Assembly: GCF_029167375.1 (NCBI RefSeq)
Contig: NZ_JARFTP010000002.1
Span: forward strand, 1-64,000
Source: Tsukamurella sp. 8F
Lineage (GTDB): Bacteria > Actinomycetota > Actinomycetes > Mycobacteriales > Mycobacteriaceae
Reading direction: 5' to 3'
DNA length: 64,000 nt
This document shows, in pieces, positions 54,497 to 63,383 of the stretch (position 1 is its first letter; each line of letters opens with the position of its first letter). The notes under the pieces are model-generated. The model made no database searches. It had not been told where the DNA came from and saw only the letters and a program-made list of their open reading frames with translations. A program made the translations under genes and the position numbers.

Positions 54497-55993
54497 CTAT
54501 TCGGGGTCGATCGTGCCCCCACGGCCGTGCAGCACGGTCATGATCTGCGTCAACTGTGTCTCGGCCGCCTTGGTGCGCGCGAAGGTGGTGAGCGCCAGGA
54601 GTGGCTTGATCCGCTGGCGCGTGATGCTCTTCGCATAGCTGAACTCACGGAGGCCGTCCGGGCCGTGGATGCGACCGAAGCCCGAGTCGCCGACGCCGCC
54701 GAAGGGCAGTCCCGGCACTCCCGCGAACGTGATGATCCCGTTCACCGACGCCATGCCGCCACGGATGCGGTCGGCGATCTCTACGCCGCGCTTCTTGGAG
54801 AAGACGGCGGCCGCGAGGCCGTATCGGGTCGCATTGGCCAGCTCCACCGCCTCGTCCATCGAGTCCACCTTGGCGACCGTCACGGTCGGCCCGAAGGTCT
54901 CGTCGGTGACGGCCACGGAGTCCTCGGGGACGTCGACGAGAACAGTCGGCTGCACCCAGCGGTCGCCGACCGCGTCCGCGCCTCCGACCACTGCGCGACC
55001 ACCACGGGCAAGCGCATCGTCGATGTGGCGCTTGATGATTCCCAGCTGACTGGGCATCGTGATCGGGCCTATCTGGGCGTCGTCGGCGTCGTATGCCGTG
55101 AGCTCGCGCGCCTTCGCGGACAGCTTCTGCAGGAACGGTTCGTAGACGTCGCGGTGCACGTAGACGCGCTCGACGCCGACGCAGGTCTGCCCGGCGTTGG
55201 CGAAGGCGCCCCAGGCAGCCGCGTCGGCGGCGGCGTCGAGATCGGCATCGGCGTCGACTACGAACGCATCCTTACCGCCGGCTTCGATGACGACGGGAGT
55301 GAGCGTCTCGGCACATGCCGCCATGACCTTCTTGCCGGTCGCAGTCGAGCCCGTGAACGCGACCTTGTCCACTCCGGACGTGCACAGCGCTGCCCCCGTC
55401 GGGCCCAGCCCGGTGACGACCTGCAGGACGGGCCGGCCGACCGCCTCCTCGAATGTCGAGGCGAGCCACTTGCCGACGCCGGGTGTGTACTCGCTCGGCT
55501 TGAAGACCACGGCGTTGCCGGCCGCCAGTGCGTAGGCGATGGAGCCCATGGGCGTGAACACCGGGTAGTTCCACGGGCCTATCACACCCACCACGCCGAG
55601 CGGGTGGTAGCGCACCGTCGCCGCCTGGTTCGCCATGACCAGTCCCGGATTGACCCGCTTCGGCCCCAGCACCTTCTTCGCGTGCCCGGCCGCGTAGGCC
55701 AGGTGGTCGATGCCGAGCGCGGCCTCGATGAGCGCGTCGCCGTGGGGCTTGCCGGTCTCGTCGTGCACGATCTGCGCGAGTTGGTTGATGCGTCGGGTGA
55801 TGACGCCCTTCCACCTCGTGAGCTGGCGTCTGCGGCCCTCGAAGCCGATCTCGACCCACCAGTCGGCCGCCTCGCGGGCCCGGGCGACTGCGAAGTGCAC
55901 GTCGTCCGCGGTGTGCACGGGGTAGGTGGCGACGATGTCCCCGGTGCGGGGGTTCAGGGAGTCGAAGGTCGTCCTGGGCTGGGCTGTGGTCAT
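54497..55993 (-). CDS. NAD(P)-dependent aldehyde dehydrogenase
   Basis: The protein has 498 residues. The active Cys is in [16 protein letters not shown] and the general base Glu in [34 protein letters not shown] and [11 protein letters not shown] bind the cofactor. The long C-terminal tail ([20 protein letters not shown]) is typical of membrane-associated fatty-aldehyde-type dehydrogenases. It overlaps the upstream GMC gene by ATGA, so the two enzymes probably act in sequence, alcohol to aldehyde to acid. Confidence 0.9.
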   Translation of the reverse strand: MTTAQPRTTFDSLNPRTGDIVATYPVHTADDVHFAVARAREAADWWVEIGFEGRRRQLTRWKGVITRRINQLAQIVHDETGKPHGDALIEAALGIDHLAYAAGHAKKVLGPKRVNPGLVMANQAATVRYHPLGVVGVIGPWNYPVFTPMGSIAYALAAGNAVVFKPSEYTPGVGKWLASTFEEAVGRPVLQVVTGLGPTGAALCTSGVDKVAFTGSTATGKKVMAACAETLTPVVIEAGGKDAFVVDADADLDAAADAAAWGAFANAGQTCVGVERVYVHRDVYEPFLQKLSAKARELTAYDADDAQIGPITMPSQLGIIKRHIDDALARGGRAVVGGADAVGDRWVQPTVLVDVPEDSVAVTDETFGPTVTVAKVDSMDEAVELANATRYGLAAAVFSKKRGVEIADRIRGGMASVNGIITFAGVPGLPFGGVGDSGFGRIHGPDGLREFSYAKSITRQRIKPLLALTTFARTKAAETQLTQIMTVLHGRGGTIDPE

Positions 55994-57567
55994 GCTGCGC
56001 TCCTGATCTCGTCGGCCGCCTTCTCGGCGATCATGATGGTGGGGGCATTGGTGTTACCGCGGACGATGGTGGGCATCACGGACGCGTCGACCACGCGTAG
56101 GCCCTCCAGCCCGTGCACCCGCAGCCGGGGGTCGACGACGGCGCCGTCGCCCGTCCCCATCGCGCAGGTACCGACGGGGTGGAACAGGGTCTGGGTGTAC
56201 GCACGGATGTGCGCGAGCAGATCGTCGTCCGACGGTGACTGGGGTAGCCGCCAGAGCGCCCCCATCCGCTTCGAGAGCGGCCCCTGCCGGCAGATCTCGA
56301 TGGCGTACCGGACGCCGGCGAGTAGGGCCTCGACGTCCTCGGGTCGATCCAGATAATCGGGTTCGATCAGTGGATGCCAGCGCGGGTCTGCGGACCGCAG
56401 CGAGATGCGACCGCGGCTCTGCGGCGCGACGAGAGTGGGGCCGCAGACGAAGCCGCGGCTGGTCGGTTCGTGCAGCATGTTGTCGTAGAAGCTCGATGCC
56501 ATGACGTGAAATTGCAGATCGGGCAGGTCCAGGTCGTCACGGGAGCGCAGGAACCCGCCGCCTTCGCCGGCGTTGGACGCCAGCGGGCCCTTCCCGGTGA
56601 GCCGCCACTTGATCAGGTTTCCGACGGTCTGCGCCTCCATCAGGTCCGTGGTGCCGCGTGTATGGAAGATGACCGGGACGATGGGGTGGTCCTGGAGGCC
56701 ACGTCCGACCCCGTCGAGTGCGGTGTGGACGTCGATGCCCAGCTCGCGCAGGTGCTCCGCCGGGCCGATACCGGACAGCATGAGCAGTTGCGGGCTCCCG
56801 ACGGCGCCGCCCGAAAGGATGATCTCGCCACGCGCACGTGCCGTGCGCGTCGTTCCCGCCTGCCGGTAGGTGACACCGGTGGCTCTGATGCCGTCGAGTT
56901 CGATCCTCATCGCCAGGGCGCCCGTCGCGATGGTGAGGTTGGTGCGCTCGCGGACGGGCGTGAGGTATGCGCTCTCCGTAGACCAACGCCGTCCACCCCT
57001 GCACGTGACCTGGTAGAGGCCTGCACCCTCTTGGTGGTCGCCGTTGAAGTCGTCGTTGGGTTTCAGACCCCAGGCGACGGCGCTCTGCACCCAGTCGGCG
57101 CACAGTTCGTGGGTGAAGACGCGGTCCTCGACGTGCAGCGGTCCGTCCTGCCCGTGGTACGGCCCGCCGAAGCGGGTGTTGGCCTCGGCCTTGCGGAAGT
57201 AGGGCAGCACGTCGTCATGGGACCAGCCGGTCGCGCCCTGTGCAGCCCAGTCGTCGTAGTCGGCGTGGTTGCCGCGGATGTAGATCATCGCATTCATCGA
57301 GGAGCAGCCGCCGAGTGCTTTCATCCGCGGCCAGTAGGCGGTGCGGTCGTCGAGGTGCTTCTGCGGTGTCGTGGTGTAGTTCCAGTCCCATTTCGTCTTG
57401 AACAGCGAGGCGAAGGCGAGCGGGATCTCGATCTCCTCCGCGTCGGTCTCGCCTCCCGCCTCCAGGAGCAGCACCGATGTTCCGGGATCCTCGGACAGGC
57501 GTGCGGCCATCACCGCTCCCGCGCTCCCGGCACCCACCACGATGTAGTCGAACTCCTCGGCTGGCAT
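55990..57567 (-). CDS. GMC-family alcohol/choline dehydrogenase-like flavoenzyme
   Basis: The protein has 525 residues. The FAD motif is [19 protein letters not shown], the GMC signatures are [21 protein letters not shown] and [16 protein letters not shown], and the active-site end is [11 protein letters not shown] with [16 protein letters not shown]. This is the BetA/AlkJ type. With the adjacent aldehyde dehydrogenase it could be a choline-to-betaine or a fatty-alcohol oxidation pair; the aldehyde dehydrogenase tail favours the second. The 93 bases upstream probably hold the promoter. Confidence 0.9.
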   Translation of the reverse strand: MPAEEFDYIVVGAGSAGAVMAARLSEDPGTSVLLLEAGGETDAEEIEIPLAFASLFKTKWDWNYTTTPQKHLDDRTAYWPRMKALGGCSSMNAMIYIRGNHADYDDWAAQGATGWSHDDVLPYFRKAEANTRFGGPYHGQDGPLHVEDRVFTHELCADWVQSAVAWGLKPNDDFNGDHQEGAGLYQVTCRGGRRWSTESAYLTPVRERTNLTIATGALAMRIELDGIRATGVTYRQAGTTRTARARGEIILSGGAVGSPQLLMLSGIGPAEHLRELGIDVHTALDGVGRGLQDHPIVPVIFHTRGTTDLMEAQTVGNLIKWRLTGKGPLASNAGEGGGFLRSRDDLDLPDLQFHVMASSFYDNMLHEPTSRGFVCGPTLVAPQSRGRISLRSADPRWHPLIEPDYLDRPEDVEALLAGVRYAIEICRQGPLSKRMGALWRLPQSPSDDDLLAHIRAYTQTLFHPVGTCAMGTGDGAVVDPRLRVHGLEGLRVVDASVMPTIVRGNTNAPTIMIAEKAADEIRSAA

Positions 57568-57660
57568 CCCTCTCCCTACTCACATGAGACGTACACGGTG
57601 CACGTATCTCTGTGATGAAAGTTACCCGCGGCTCCGGGCAGGGGGAAGAGGTCTGGCGCG

Positions 57661-58671
57661 CTACAGGAGGTAGCGGCTGCGGTGGACCTGCTCGCGGAGG
57701 TAGTGGAACTGCGCGTCGAGGTTCGCCGAGAGATCGCGGAGTTGTGTGGCGTGGTCGCGAACGCGCACGGCGTCGGCGCGTCCGCCGGTGGCGTCGACGT
57801 GGAGTTGGCGCAGCAGATCGTCGTTGCCGTGGCCCGATGCGCGGTTGAGCAGTTCCAGATCGTGAAGCATGCGCTCGAGCGGCCGGAGCTCGCCGAGGTA
57901 CTCGGCCAGGGCGGTGACGTGGTCGCGGAGAGCGTGTTCCGCCGCCCGGGCGGCCTCGGAGTACTCCTCGAACTGCTGGTGCAGCGCCGCCGAGTATATC
58001 GAATCTCCCTGCGGCACACCGGCTTCCGTGCGGATCCGCCACACACGGTATGCGCGCTGTGAGATGTCGGTGAGCGTCGCATCGAGATCGATGCGTACGG
58101 CGTGTCGATCGAGTACCGGGTCGTTCCACGCCGGGGAACGACGGATCTCCTCCGTGATGAGGACGGCGAGACCCAGTAGCCGGGTCTCGACCCGGGTGGA
58201 ACCGTGCTCGGCGTGCGGGTTGTGTGCGGGGACGTGCTCGGCGCCCCACGGCCAGGGATTCGCTTCCAGGAGGGCCTCCTCCTGGCGTCGGTAGCGTTCT
58301 TTCTTCGACGTCCGCTGCTTGTACTTGAGTGCGCCGAGCCCCGCGGCGATCAGGACCCAGAAGGCCAGCGCCGCAACGGCGCTGCTCACCACCGCCCCTG
58401 CTATCAGGGCGACGAAGCCGCCGCCCAGAAGGACCCAAGCGAGATAGCTCCACGTCGGCCGGTCGAGCTGACGCGCCCGCAACGCCTGCGCAGCCGGATT
58501 GTTACTGGCGGTGAAGCGCAGGTATGCGTCCTGCACCGCGAGATCGGCGACGTTCCCGAGGTAGTTCCGCGCGTCGCGGGCGGCCACGAGCGCGCGATCC
58601 CGTGCGAACGGGTCCGACTCGGCCTTCGTGGTCACGCGCGTTGCGATGTCCTCCGGCACCGATGCGCTCAT
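57661..58671 (-). CDS. Membrane protein with cytoplasmic helical domain, unknown
   Basis: The protein has 336 residues and no family is recognised. Two adjacent hydrophobic segments near residues 75-115 (SYLAWVLLGGGFVALIAGAV and AVAALAFWVLIAAGLGAL) are followed by a strongly basic stretch (KYKQRTSKKERYRRQEE) and a long helical C-terminal half rich in Glu/Arg/Leu with coiled-coil character (YSEAARAAEHALRDHVTALAEYLGELRPLERMLHDLELL). ATG 58671 has GGGAGGG 6 bases upstream. Many actinobacteria carry lone proteins of this kind; nothing in the context reveals the function. Confidence 0.65.
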   Translation of the reverse strand: MSASVPEDIATRVTTKAESDPFARDRALVAARDARNYLGNVADLAVQDAYLRFTASNNPAAQALRARQLDRPTWSYLAWVLLGGGFVALIAGAVVSSAVAALAFWVLIAAGLGALKYKQRTSKKERYRRQEEALLEANPWPWGAEHVPAHNPHAEHGSTRVETRLLGLAVLITEEIRRSPAWNDPVLDRHAVRIDLDATLTDISQRAYRVWRIRTEAGVPQGDSIYSAALHQQFEEYSEAARAAEHALRDHVTALAEYLGELRPLERMLHDLELLNRASGHGNDDLLRQLHVDATGGRADAVRVRDHATQLRDLSANLDAQFHYLREQVHRSRYLL

Positions 58672-58837
58672 CGCATACCCTCCCAGTGTCTTGCGCGCTC
58701 CGCCGCGCATGCATTCGAAGGTACCTGCATGCGGCAAGTGCCCCGCTTGTGTCCGGGTTGGACGAGTGGTTCGGCCGTCGCAGCCTCGTCCGCGCTGCGC
58801 TGGTTTGGGGCCCGCAGCCCGCGTAAGGAGTCCGTCG

Positions 58838-59570
58838 ATGCAGTCCGCGTCCCGCACCGTCCGGCCCGCCGCGCCGGCCACGGCGCTGTCGCTGCCGTTC
58901 GCGACAGGCTGGGCAGCCAACCACTTCACCGCGTTGCTGCCGGCACTACGCGCCACTCAGCACCTGTCGACCGCGGTGCTGGACGGGGCCTTCGGCGTAT
59001 ATGCATTGGGCCTGCTGCCCGGCCTGCTCGGAGGCGGTGGGCTGTCGGACCGGATCGGCCGCCGCCCGGTCGTGCTGACGGGAACCGTGACTGCGGCTAC
59101 GGGCAACCTCGTGATGCTGTTCGCGCACGGGCGGCGGGCGTCTTCGCGGGTCGCACCGTCGTCGGCGCAGGCGTGGGGCTCGCGGTGAGTGCGGGCACGG
59201 CGTGGGCGGCGGACCTCGGAGGCAAGCGGGGCACGACGCTGTCCGGCGCGATCCTCACCGGCGGGTTCGCCGTGGGCCCCGTCGCCTCGGGCCTGCTCGC
59301 GCAGTTCCTCCCCGCGGCGGCCGGCCTGACGGTTCCGTTCGCGGTCACCGTCGCCGCGTCACTCGCGGTCGCCGCGTCAGCAGCACGCGGGGGAGAGATC
59401 GTGCCGGTCATAGAACCGCAGCCGGAGCCCGGTCACGACGTCGAGGGCCGCCCGGGCCTCGTGATCGGCCGGACCGGCGAGGCGCGCAGGGGATTCGGCG
59501 TCGCGCTCGCCGCATCCGTACCGATGGCCCTGTGGGTCTTCGCGAGCGTGACGGTCCACGGTGGCCGGTG
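58838..59570 (+). pseudogene. Broken MFS transporter
   Basis: ATG 58838 (after AAGGAG) starts a clear major facilitator: LSLPFATGWAANHFTALLPA, helices, then GGLSDRIGRRPVV, the loop 2-3 signature. At about 59125-59133 the homology shifts from frame 2 to frame 1: FAHG is followed in the new frame by AAGVFAGRTVVGAGVGLAVS and GTAWAADLGGKRGTTLSGAI. The similarity ends near 59570, after ALWVFASVTV, only about 245 residues into a family of about 400. The gene therefore has both a frameshift and a lost 3' half; the sequence beyond 59570 is unrelated. A sequencing error could explain the first but not the second. Confidence 0.75.
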
Positions 59571-59719
59571 CATGCGTGGCGACACGCGCGTGGCATCTCG
59601 CCGCGACGGACCATTTGGACCGCTGAGGCTCGCGCGAAGTGCGGAAACCCGTTGGGTTCGAGATGGTTTCGTCTCAGACGAGCGACGGCCCCTGCTCCGA
59701 AACGAACAAAAACGTCATT

Positions 59720-59863
59720 TTGCTAATTCTTTACTAACTCTTGTGCTAAAGAACACGCTGCTTGTAGCATCAGCAATCGACTTCGGGTCTGCCGCCGCTG
59801 AGGCGTCACGCCGAGAGGGGCGACCAGCGACTGGTCGGCACTCGGGTGATCCGGTGTCACCGG
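59720..59863 (+). promoter_or_regulatory. AT-rich promoter with 11-bp repeats and two palindromes
   Basis: TGCTAATTCTT (59721) and TACTAACTCTT (59732) are tandem 11-base repeats matching at 9 of 11 positions, followed by a weaker third (TGCTAAAGAA at 59744). TTGTGC (59741) and TAGCAT (59765) make a -35/-10 pair with an 18-base spacer. Two palindromes follow in the leader: CGACCAG-CGA-CTGGTCG (59821-59837) and CCGGTG-T-CACCGG (59851-59863). All precede the regulator at 59908. Beyond this, 59571-59907 holds no gene. Confidence 0.5.
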
Positions 59864-59907
59864 TATCGAAGTAGGGCTCGCCGAGCCGATATGCAGCAGG
59901 AGGTCAC

Positions 59908-61038
59908 GTGTCGGCTTCCTTGTCGTCGACGGTGCTCGAAACGTCTCGTCCGCTCGGGGAGCGGGTCAGATTGGCGCGCGCCCGGTGTGGGCTCACCCGT
60001 GCGGAACTCGGTGCTCGCGTCGGTGTCTCTGCGCGCACCGTGGCCGCCTACGAGACCGGGGACGTCCCATGGGGCGCGGGCCCGGTCCTGGCGGACGCTC
60101 TGGACGTTCCCGAGCAGTACCTGGCCCGTCCCTCCGTACCCCACGTGGATCCCGACCGTCTGTGTTTCCGGGCCGGTCACCGCGTCACCCGCCGACAGCG
60201 CGGTATCGCCGCATCGTGTGCGGCCACTGCGATCGAGATCGACCGCTGGATCGACGCGCGCTTCGACGGGCCCGACCTGGACCTGCCTTCGTACTCGGGC
60301 GAAGGGCCGGAGCTCGCCGCATTGCTGCTGCGTGATCACTGGCAGCTCGGCGCCGCACCGCTGCCGAATCTGGTTCAGCTCGCTGAGGCACGCGGTGTCC
60401 GCGTCTTCAGCCTCCCGACGTCGGCGGAAGCCGCTCGCGCCTTCTCGCTGTGGACCGACGAGATCCCGCTGGTGTTCGTGTCGCGGCGCCAGACGCCCGA
60501 GGAGACCCGGTTCGACCTCGCACACGAGCTGGGGCATCTCGTCTTGCACGACGCCTGCGTCGACGGGCACGCGATGCTCGAGCGCGAGGCGGATCGTTTC
60601 GCCCGCGAGTTCTTGGTGCCGCGGGACGCGGTCGAGTACGAATTCGATCCTCGGCCGTCGGTCGACTCTGTCGTTTCCACCGCTGCGCGATTAGGTGTGG
60701 CGCCGGAGCTGCTGGCATCCGTCGCATTCGAGGCGGGACGGATGGGCGAACGCGACTATCTGGACCTGCGGCGCGGGCTCACGGCCCGCGGGCGGGGTGG
60801 TGATGGCCGCGTGACACGCCATGAGACGTCGTGGACCTTCGCACACGTGCTCTCCGGTCGGCAGGGGTTCGGCACCGATGCCGCCGCCATCGCCGCCGAT
60901 CTCGCGGTGCCCGTGGCGGACGTCCATGCACTGACATTCGGTGTCGAGCTGCGCGCCGTGCGGAACGGCGAGCCCGTGGTCGGATGCGCGCCGTATCGCC
61001 GGGCGCCGCTCGCGTTGGTGCCGAACACGGTGCGCTGA
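59908..61038 (+). CDS. XRE-type regulator fused to an ImmA/IrrE (M78) metallopeptidase domain
   Basis: The protein has 376 residues. The N-terminal XRE helix-turn-helix covers about residues 13-65 (LGERVRLARARCGLTRAELG, RVGVSARTVAAYETGD). A zinc-peptidase domain follows with FDLAHELGHLVLHDAC (HExxH) near residue 195 and LEREADRFAREFLVP carrying the third ligand. The C-terminal 80 residues are unassigned. Such proteins often cleave a repressor or act as regulators that respond to a metabolite (compare IrrE and the ScfR/RamB group). AGGAGG lies 5 bases before the GTG. The palindromes and repeats upstream suggest autoregulation. It is 338 bases from the broken MFS gene. Confidence 0.85.
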   Translation: MSASLSSTVLETSRPLGERVRLARARCGLTRAELGARVGVSARTVAAYETGDVPWGAGPVLADALDVPEQYLARPSVPHVDPDRLCFRAGHRVTRRQRGIAASCAATAIEIDRWIDARFDGPDLDLPSYSGEGPELAALLLRDHWQLGAAPLPNLVQLAEARGVRVFSLPTSAEAARAFSLWTDEIPLVFVSRRQTPEETRFDLAHELGHLVLHDACVDGHAMLEREADRFAREFLVPRDAVEYEFDPRPSVDSVVSTAARLGVAPELLASVAFEAGRMGERDYLDLRRGLTARGRGGDGRVTRHETSWTFAHVLSGRQGFGTDAAAIAADLAVPVADVHALTFGVELRAVRNGEPVVGCAPYRRAPLALVPNTVR

Positions 61039-61048
61039 AGTCCATGCT

Positions 61049-61064
61049 TCCGCCTTTCGGCGGA
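61049..61064 (+). terminator. Short hairpin after the XRE/M78 gene
   Basis: TCCGCC-TTTC-GGCGGA is a perfect 6-bp stem with a tetraloop 11 bases after the stop. There is no T-tract. I see no gene in 61039-61240; TAGCCT at 61197-61202 may be a -10 for the next gene. Confidence 0.4.
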
Positions 61065-61240
61065 CCGGTCTCACCTTCTCGGGAGTTCGCCGCGTGCGAG
61101 GTCTCGGAAACGGTCTGCGCCGGGACTCGTTGCCGCCGCTGAAGATTCGCGTGGGCAACAGGTGAGGACGGGCTGTTCCCTCCTGTGTTGCGGCGGTAGC
61201 CTTGGACGATCGGCCGGGCAGCAGCGAGGGGGAGCGGACG

Positions 61241-61624
61241 ATGATGTCGTATTCGGGAGGGCGATACGCACCGGTCGTTCCGGGTTCGGGGAAGGCGTCT
61301 GCCGGTACTCGCGTGAAGCAGACCCTGTGGGTGCTGTGCGGCGTGTTCAGCTGCGGGTTCCTCGGCTTCGTGGGATACGTGATAGTCGCGCTGCAGACCA
61401 AGGTGGACCGGTGGTGGGCTGCCGCATCGTTCTTCGCGGTGGTCGCGGTCGCGACGCTCGTCGCCGTGCTCGTAACTCCGAGCAACGAGCGGGGCGAGAT
61501 CACCGACACCGCGCCCGGCACGGTCTCGCTCATCCTGATGCTCGTTCTGTGGTTCGGTGGCGGACTCGCGACCGTCGTCAGCGTTCCGCTGATCTGGAAG
61601 GACTACGACGCGGCGGGGGTGTGA
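61241..61624 (+). CDS. Small membrane protein, unknown function
   Basis: The protein has 127 residues and no family is recognised. Three hydrophobic segments (TLWVLCGVFSCGFLGFVGYVIVAL; WAAASFFAVVAVATLVAVLV; TVSLILMLVLWFGGGLATVV) follow a short Ser/Gly/Pro N-terminus. ATG 61241 is preceded by GAGGGGGAG with 8 bases. The stop overlaps a GTG that opens a 49-codon frame. Confidence 0.6.
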   Translation: MMSYSGGRYAPVVPGSGKASAGTRVKQTLWVLCGVFSCGFLGFVGYVIVALQTKVDRWWAAASFFAVVAVATLVAVLVTPSNERGEITDTAPGTVSLILMLVLWFGGGLATVVSVPLIWKDYDAAGV

Positions 61625-61770
61625 GTGGTGAGTGGCTGCCGAAGCGCGCGATGAGTGTGGATCGGGTAGCACTGCCGCCGCCCCAGGAGAGGTCGCGGCA
61701 AGTGCGCCAGGTCCGCAGCGTCTTCGGCGTCGATCGGCATCCGCACCCTGGCGCGTACGGAAACGAGTAG
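61621..61770 (+). CDS. Possible 49-residue basic peptide
   Basis: GTG 61621 overlaps the preceding stop in the GTGA manner common in this genome and opens 49 codons rich in Arg/Gln/Pro (ERSRQVRQVRSVFGVDRHP). No family is recognised and no ribosome binding site of its own is needed if coupled. It may be spurious. From 61771 to 61927 I see no gene. Confidence 0.25.
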   Translation: MSGEWLPKRAMSVDRVALPPPQERSRQVRQVRSVFGVDRHPHPGAYGNE

Positions 61771-61927
61771 TCGACTACGCGGGTGTAGGGGCGCTCACCC
61801 ACCTAGCGTCGATACCGGCGGTGCAGCCCGGGGAGCTACCTCGAAGGGGACGAGGAGCAAGCCGGACTGCCGCCGCTCTGACCTGCCGTGCAGACCACGC
61901 GGCCCCGACCCGAGAAGGATTCGAGCC

Positions 61928-62629
61928 ATGACCGGCGGACGCAGCGTGGTGGTCGCGGCAGACCCCGCAGATATCGCAGCGGCTGCTCTGGTCGAGGTGC
62001 TCCATCGACGGGGCCGGGTGCCGGTGCTGCGGCTCGGACCTGCGCAGCTCGCGGCGGCGACGGTGCTGCCGTCACCCGCGAGCGGGCGTGTAGGGGGACG
62101 TACGCGGACCCTGTCGGACGATGCCCTGGTGCTGCCCGACGGGGTCCGCGTCGACCGTGCGTCCTGTCTGGTCCTCTGGCGTCTCGAACCTCTGCCGCGC
62201 GGCCGCCACGACGAACTGCTGTTGTGGCTCAACGCCTTAGGGGAGTCGGCGGTCAACGCTCCTGACCCCGCTTTCCCGGCGGGCAGGCACGCGCGCCTGC
62301 TGCACCTCGCTCCCGCGGGCGAGGATGCGGCACCGTCGTACTGCGTCTACGGCACCGCCGTCGACGACTCGGTGACAGCCGAACCGGTCGAGCTCCGCCC
62401 GCCGGCGCTGGTGTTGGACGGGCACACCGTCGGGGGCCCGGCGTGGGCCGGGGTCCTCGCGTCCGCGCTCGGGCTGCACGTGGCCGAGGTGCGATATGGG
62501 ACGGTGCGCGGTGACACCGTCGTCGTAGGCGTGTCGGCTGTGCCGGGGCTGACGGGTGCAGGTCAACTCGGGGCGCTCGCCGGGTATCTCGAACGCCGGG
62601 CAGCCGAAGGGGTGGCGAGCGCTGCCTAG
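61928..62629 (+). CDS. Unknown protein, possibly a reduced ATP-grasp-like protein
   Basis: The protein has 233 residues. The first half (SVVVAADPADIAAAALVEVL, VDRASCLVLWRLEPLP, LLLWLNALGESAVNAPDPAF) resembles the substrate-binding domain that precedes ATP-grasp peptide ligases of the MvdD/RimK kind. The end (VAEVRYGTVRGDTVVVGVSAVPGL) resembles their final strand. The central ATP-binding and metal-binding segments are missing, so it cannot be an active ligase as such. The resemblance is by eye and weak. It stands alone between unknown genes. Confidence 0.55.
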   Translation: MTGGRSVVVAADPADIAAAALVEVLHRRGRVPVLRLGPAQLAAATVLPSPASGRVGGRTRTLSDDALVLPDGVRVDRASCLVLWRLEPLPRGRHDELLLWLNALGESAVNAPDPAFPAGRHARLLHLAPAGEDAAPSYCVYGTAVDDSVTAEPVELRPPALVLDGHTVGGPAWAGVLASALGLHVAEVRYGTVRGDTVVVGVSAVPGLTGAGQLGALAGYLERRAAEGVASAA

Positions 62630-62719
62630 CGAGTCCGGCTGTCGGCCGGCTGGTGGACCGCAGATGCGAAGGCAGGCCTCGGCGGCCGTGAAGGCGTGAT
62701 TACAACCAGGGTGAAGTCG

Positions 62720-62736
62720 TCTCAGGCTGGTCTCAG
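62720..62736 (+). promoter_or_regulatory. Direct repeat TCTCAG-N5-TCTCAG
   Basis: TCTCAG occurs at 62720 and 62731, one helical turn apart, 109 bases before a secreted-protein start. Tandem sites of this geometry bind OmpR-family response regulators such as MprA. The rest of 62630-62844 holds nothing else I can name. Confidence 0.35.
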
Positions 62737-62844
62737 AGAGTGTCGGGCAGATTCCCAGTCGTGCCCATGTCGTCCTAGACCCGTGTCGTCGAAGACTCGC
62801 AGGGCCGAACCGACCGAACACCCGACAGGAAAGCGAGTACGACC

Positions 62845-63300
62845 ATGACCTTCGCACCCCGCCGCCTCATCGCCGCCGCAGGAATCGCCGCTGCGCTCGC
62901 CGTGCCCGCCGCCGCGGTCGCGAACGCTGCGCCCGCCGCCCCGAGCAGCCCGGCCGCGTCCACCACCCAGGCGAAGCCTGCTGCCAAGCCCCAGGCGAAG
63001 CCTGCCGCCAAGCCCGCCCAGAAGCAGGCCAAGGTGACGCTCACGGACGTCAAGACAACGCTGAAGTCCATCGAGACCGCGAAGAAGCCTGCCGACCTGG
63101 CCAAGTCGCTCGCCGCCGACGTCACGACCCTGACCAAGGGCGAGAGCACCGTCTCCAAGAAGGCGAGCAAGCAGTACACCGCCTTCGTGAAGGAGCTGCA
63201 GACCGCGTCCACGAAGAAGTCACTGACCGGCAAGGACGCGGCGAAGACCCTGACGAAGATCCAGGCCGACGCCAAGAAGCTGGGCTCCGGGCTCGAGTGA
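62845..63300 (+). CDS. Secreted Lys/Ala-rich protein
   Basis: The protein has 151 residues with a signal peptide (RRLIAAAGIAAALAVPAAAV) and probable cleavage after ANA. A Lys/Ala/Pro repeat region (AKPAAKPQAKPAAKPAQKQ, about residues 43-61) leads into a helical C-terminal domain (LTDVKTTLKSIETAKKPADL, SKKASKQYTAFVKELQTAS). The Lys-rich repeat recalls adhesins such as HBHA in composition, not in homology. AGGAAAGCGAG precedes the ATG. It probably acts in the envelope, but no function can be assigned. Confidence 0.75.
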   Translation: MTFAPRRLIAAAGIAAALAVPAAAVANAAPAAPSSPAASTTQAKPAAKPQAKPAAKPAQKQAKVTLTDVKTTLKSIETAKKPADLAKSLAADVTTLTKGESTVSKKASKQYTAFVKELQTASTKKSLTGKDAAKTLTKIQADAKKLGSGLE

Positions 63301-63307
63301 CCCGTTG

Positions 63308-63353
63308 CGGGCGGGTTCTTCTCGGCTCGTGCGAGCCTGGCGGAACCCGCCCG
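63308..63353 (+). terminator. Nested terminator hairpin
   Basis: CGGGCGGGTTC (63308-63318) pairs perfectly with GAACCCGCCCG (63343-63353); inside lies a second stem, GGCTCG-TG-CGAGCC (63324-63337). It is 8 bases after the stop of the secreted protein. There is no T-tract. Confidence 0.65.
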
Positions 63354-63383
63354 TCACCGTCGGGCTTGCGGTAGCAAGGACGC

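Noticed and set aside
59130-59570. Intact MFS gene by programmed frameshift
   Set aside because: There is no slippery heptamer or stem that would support it, and the missing second half of the protein would remain unexplained.
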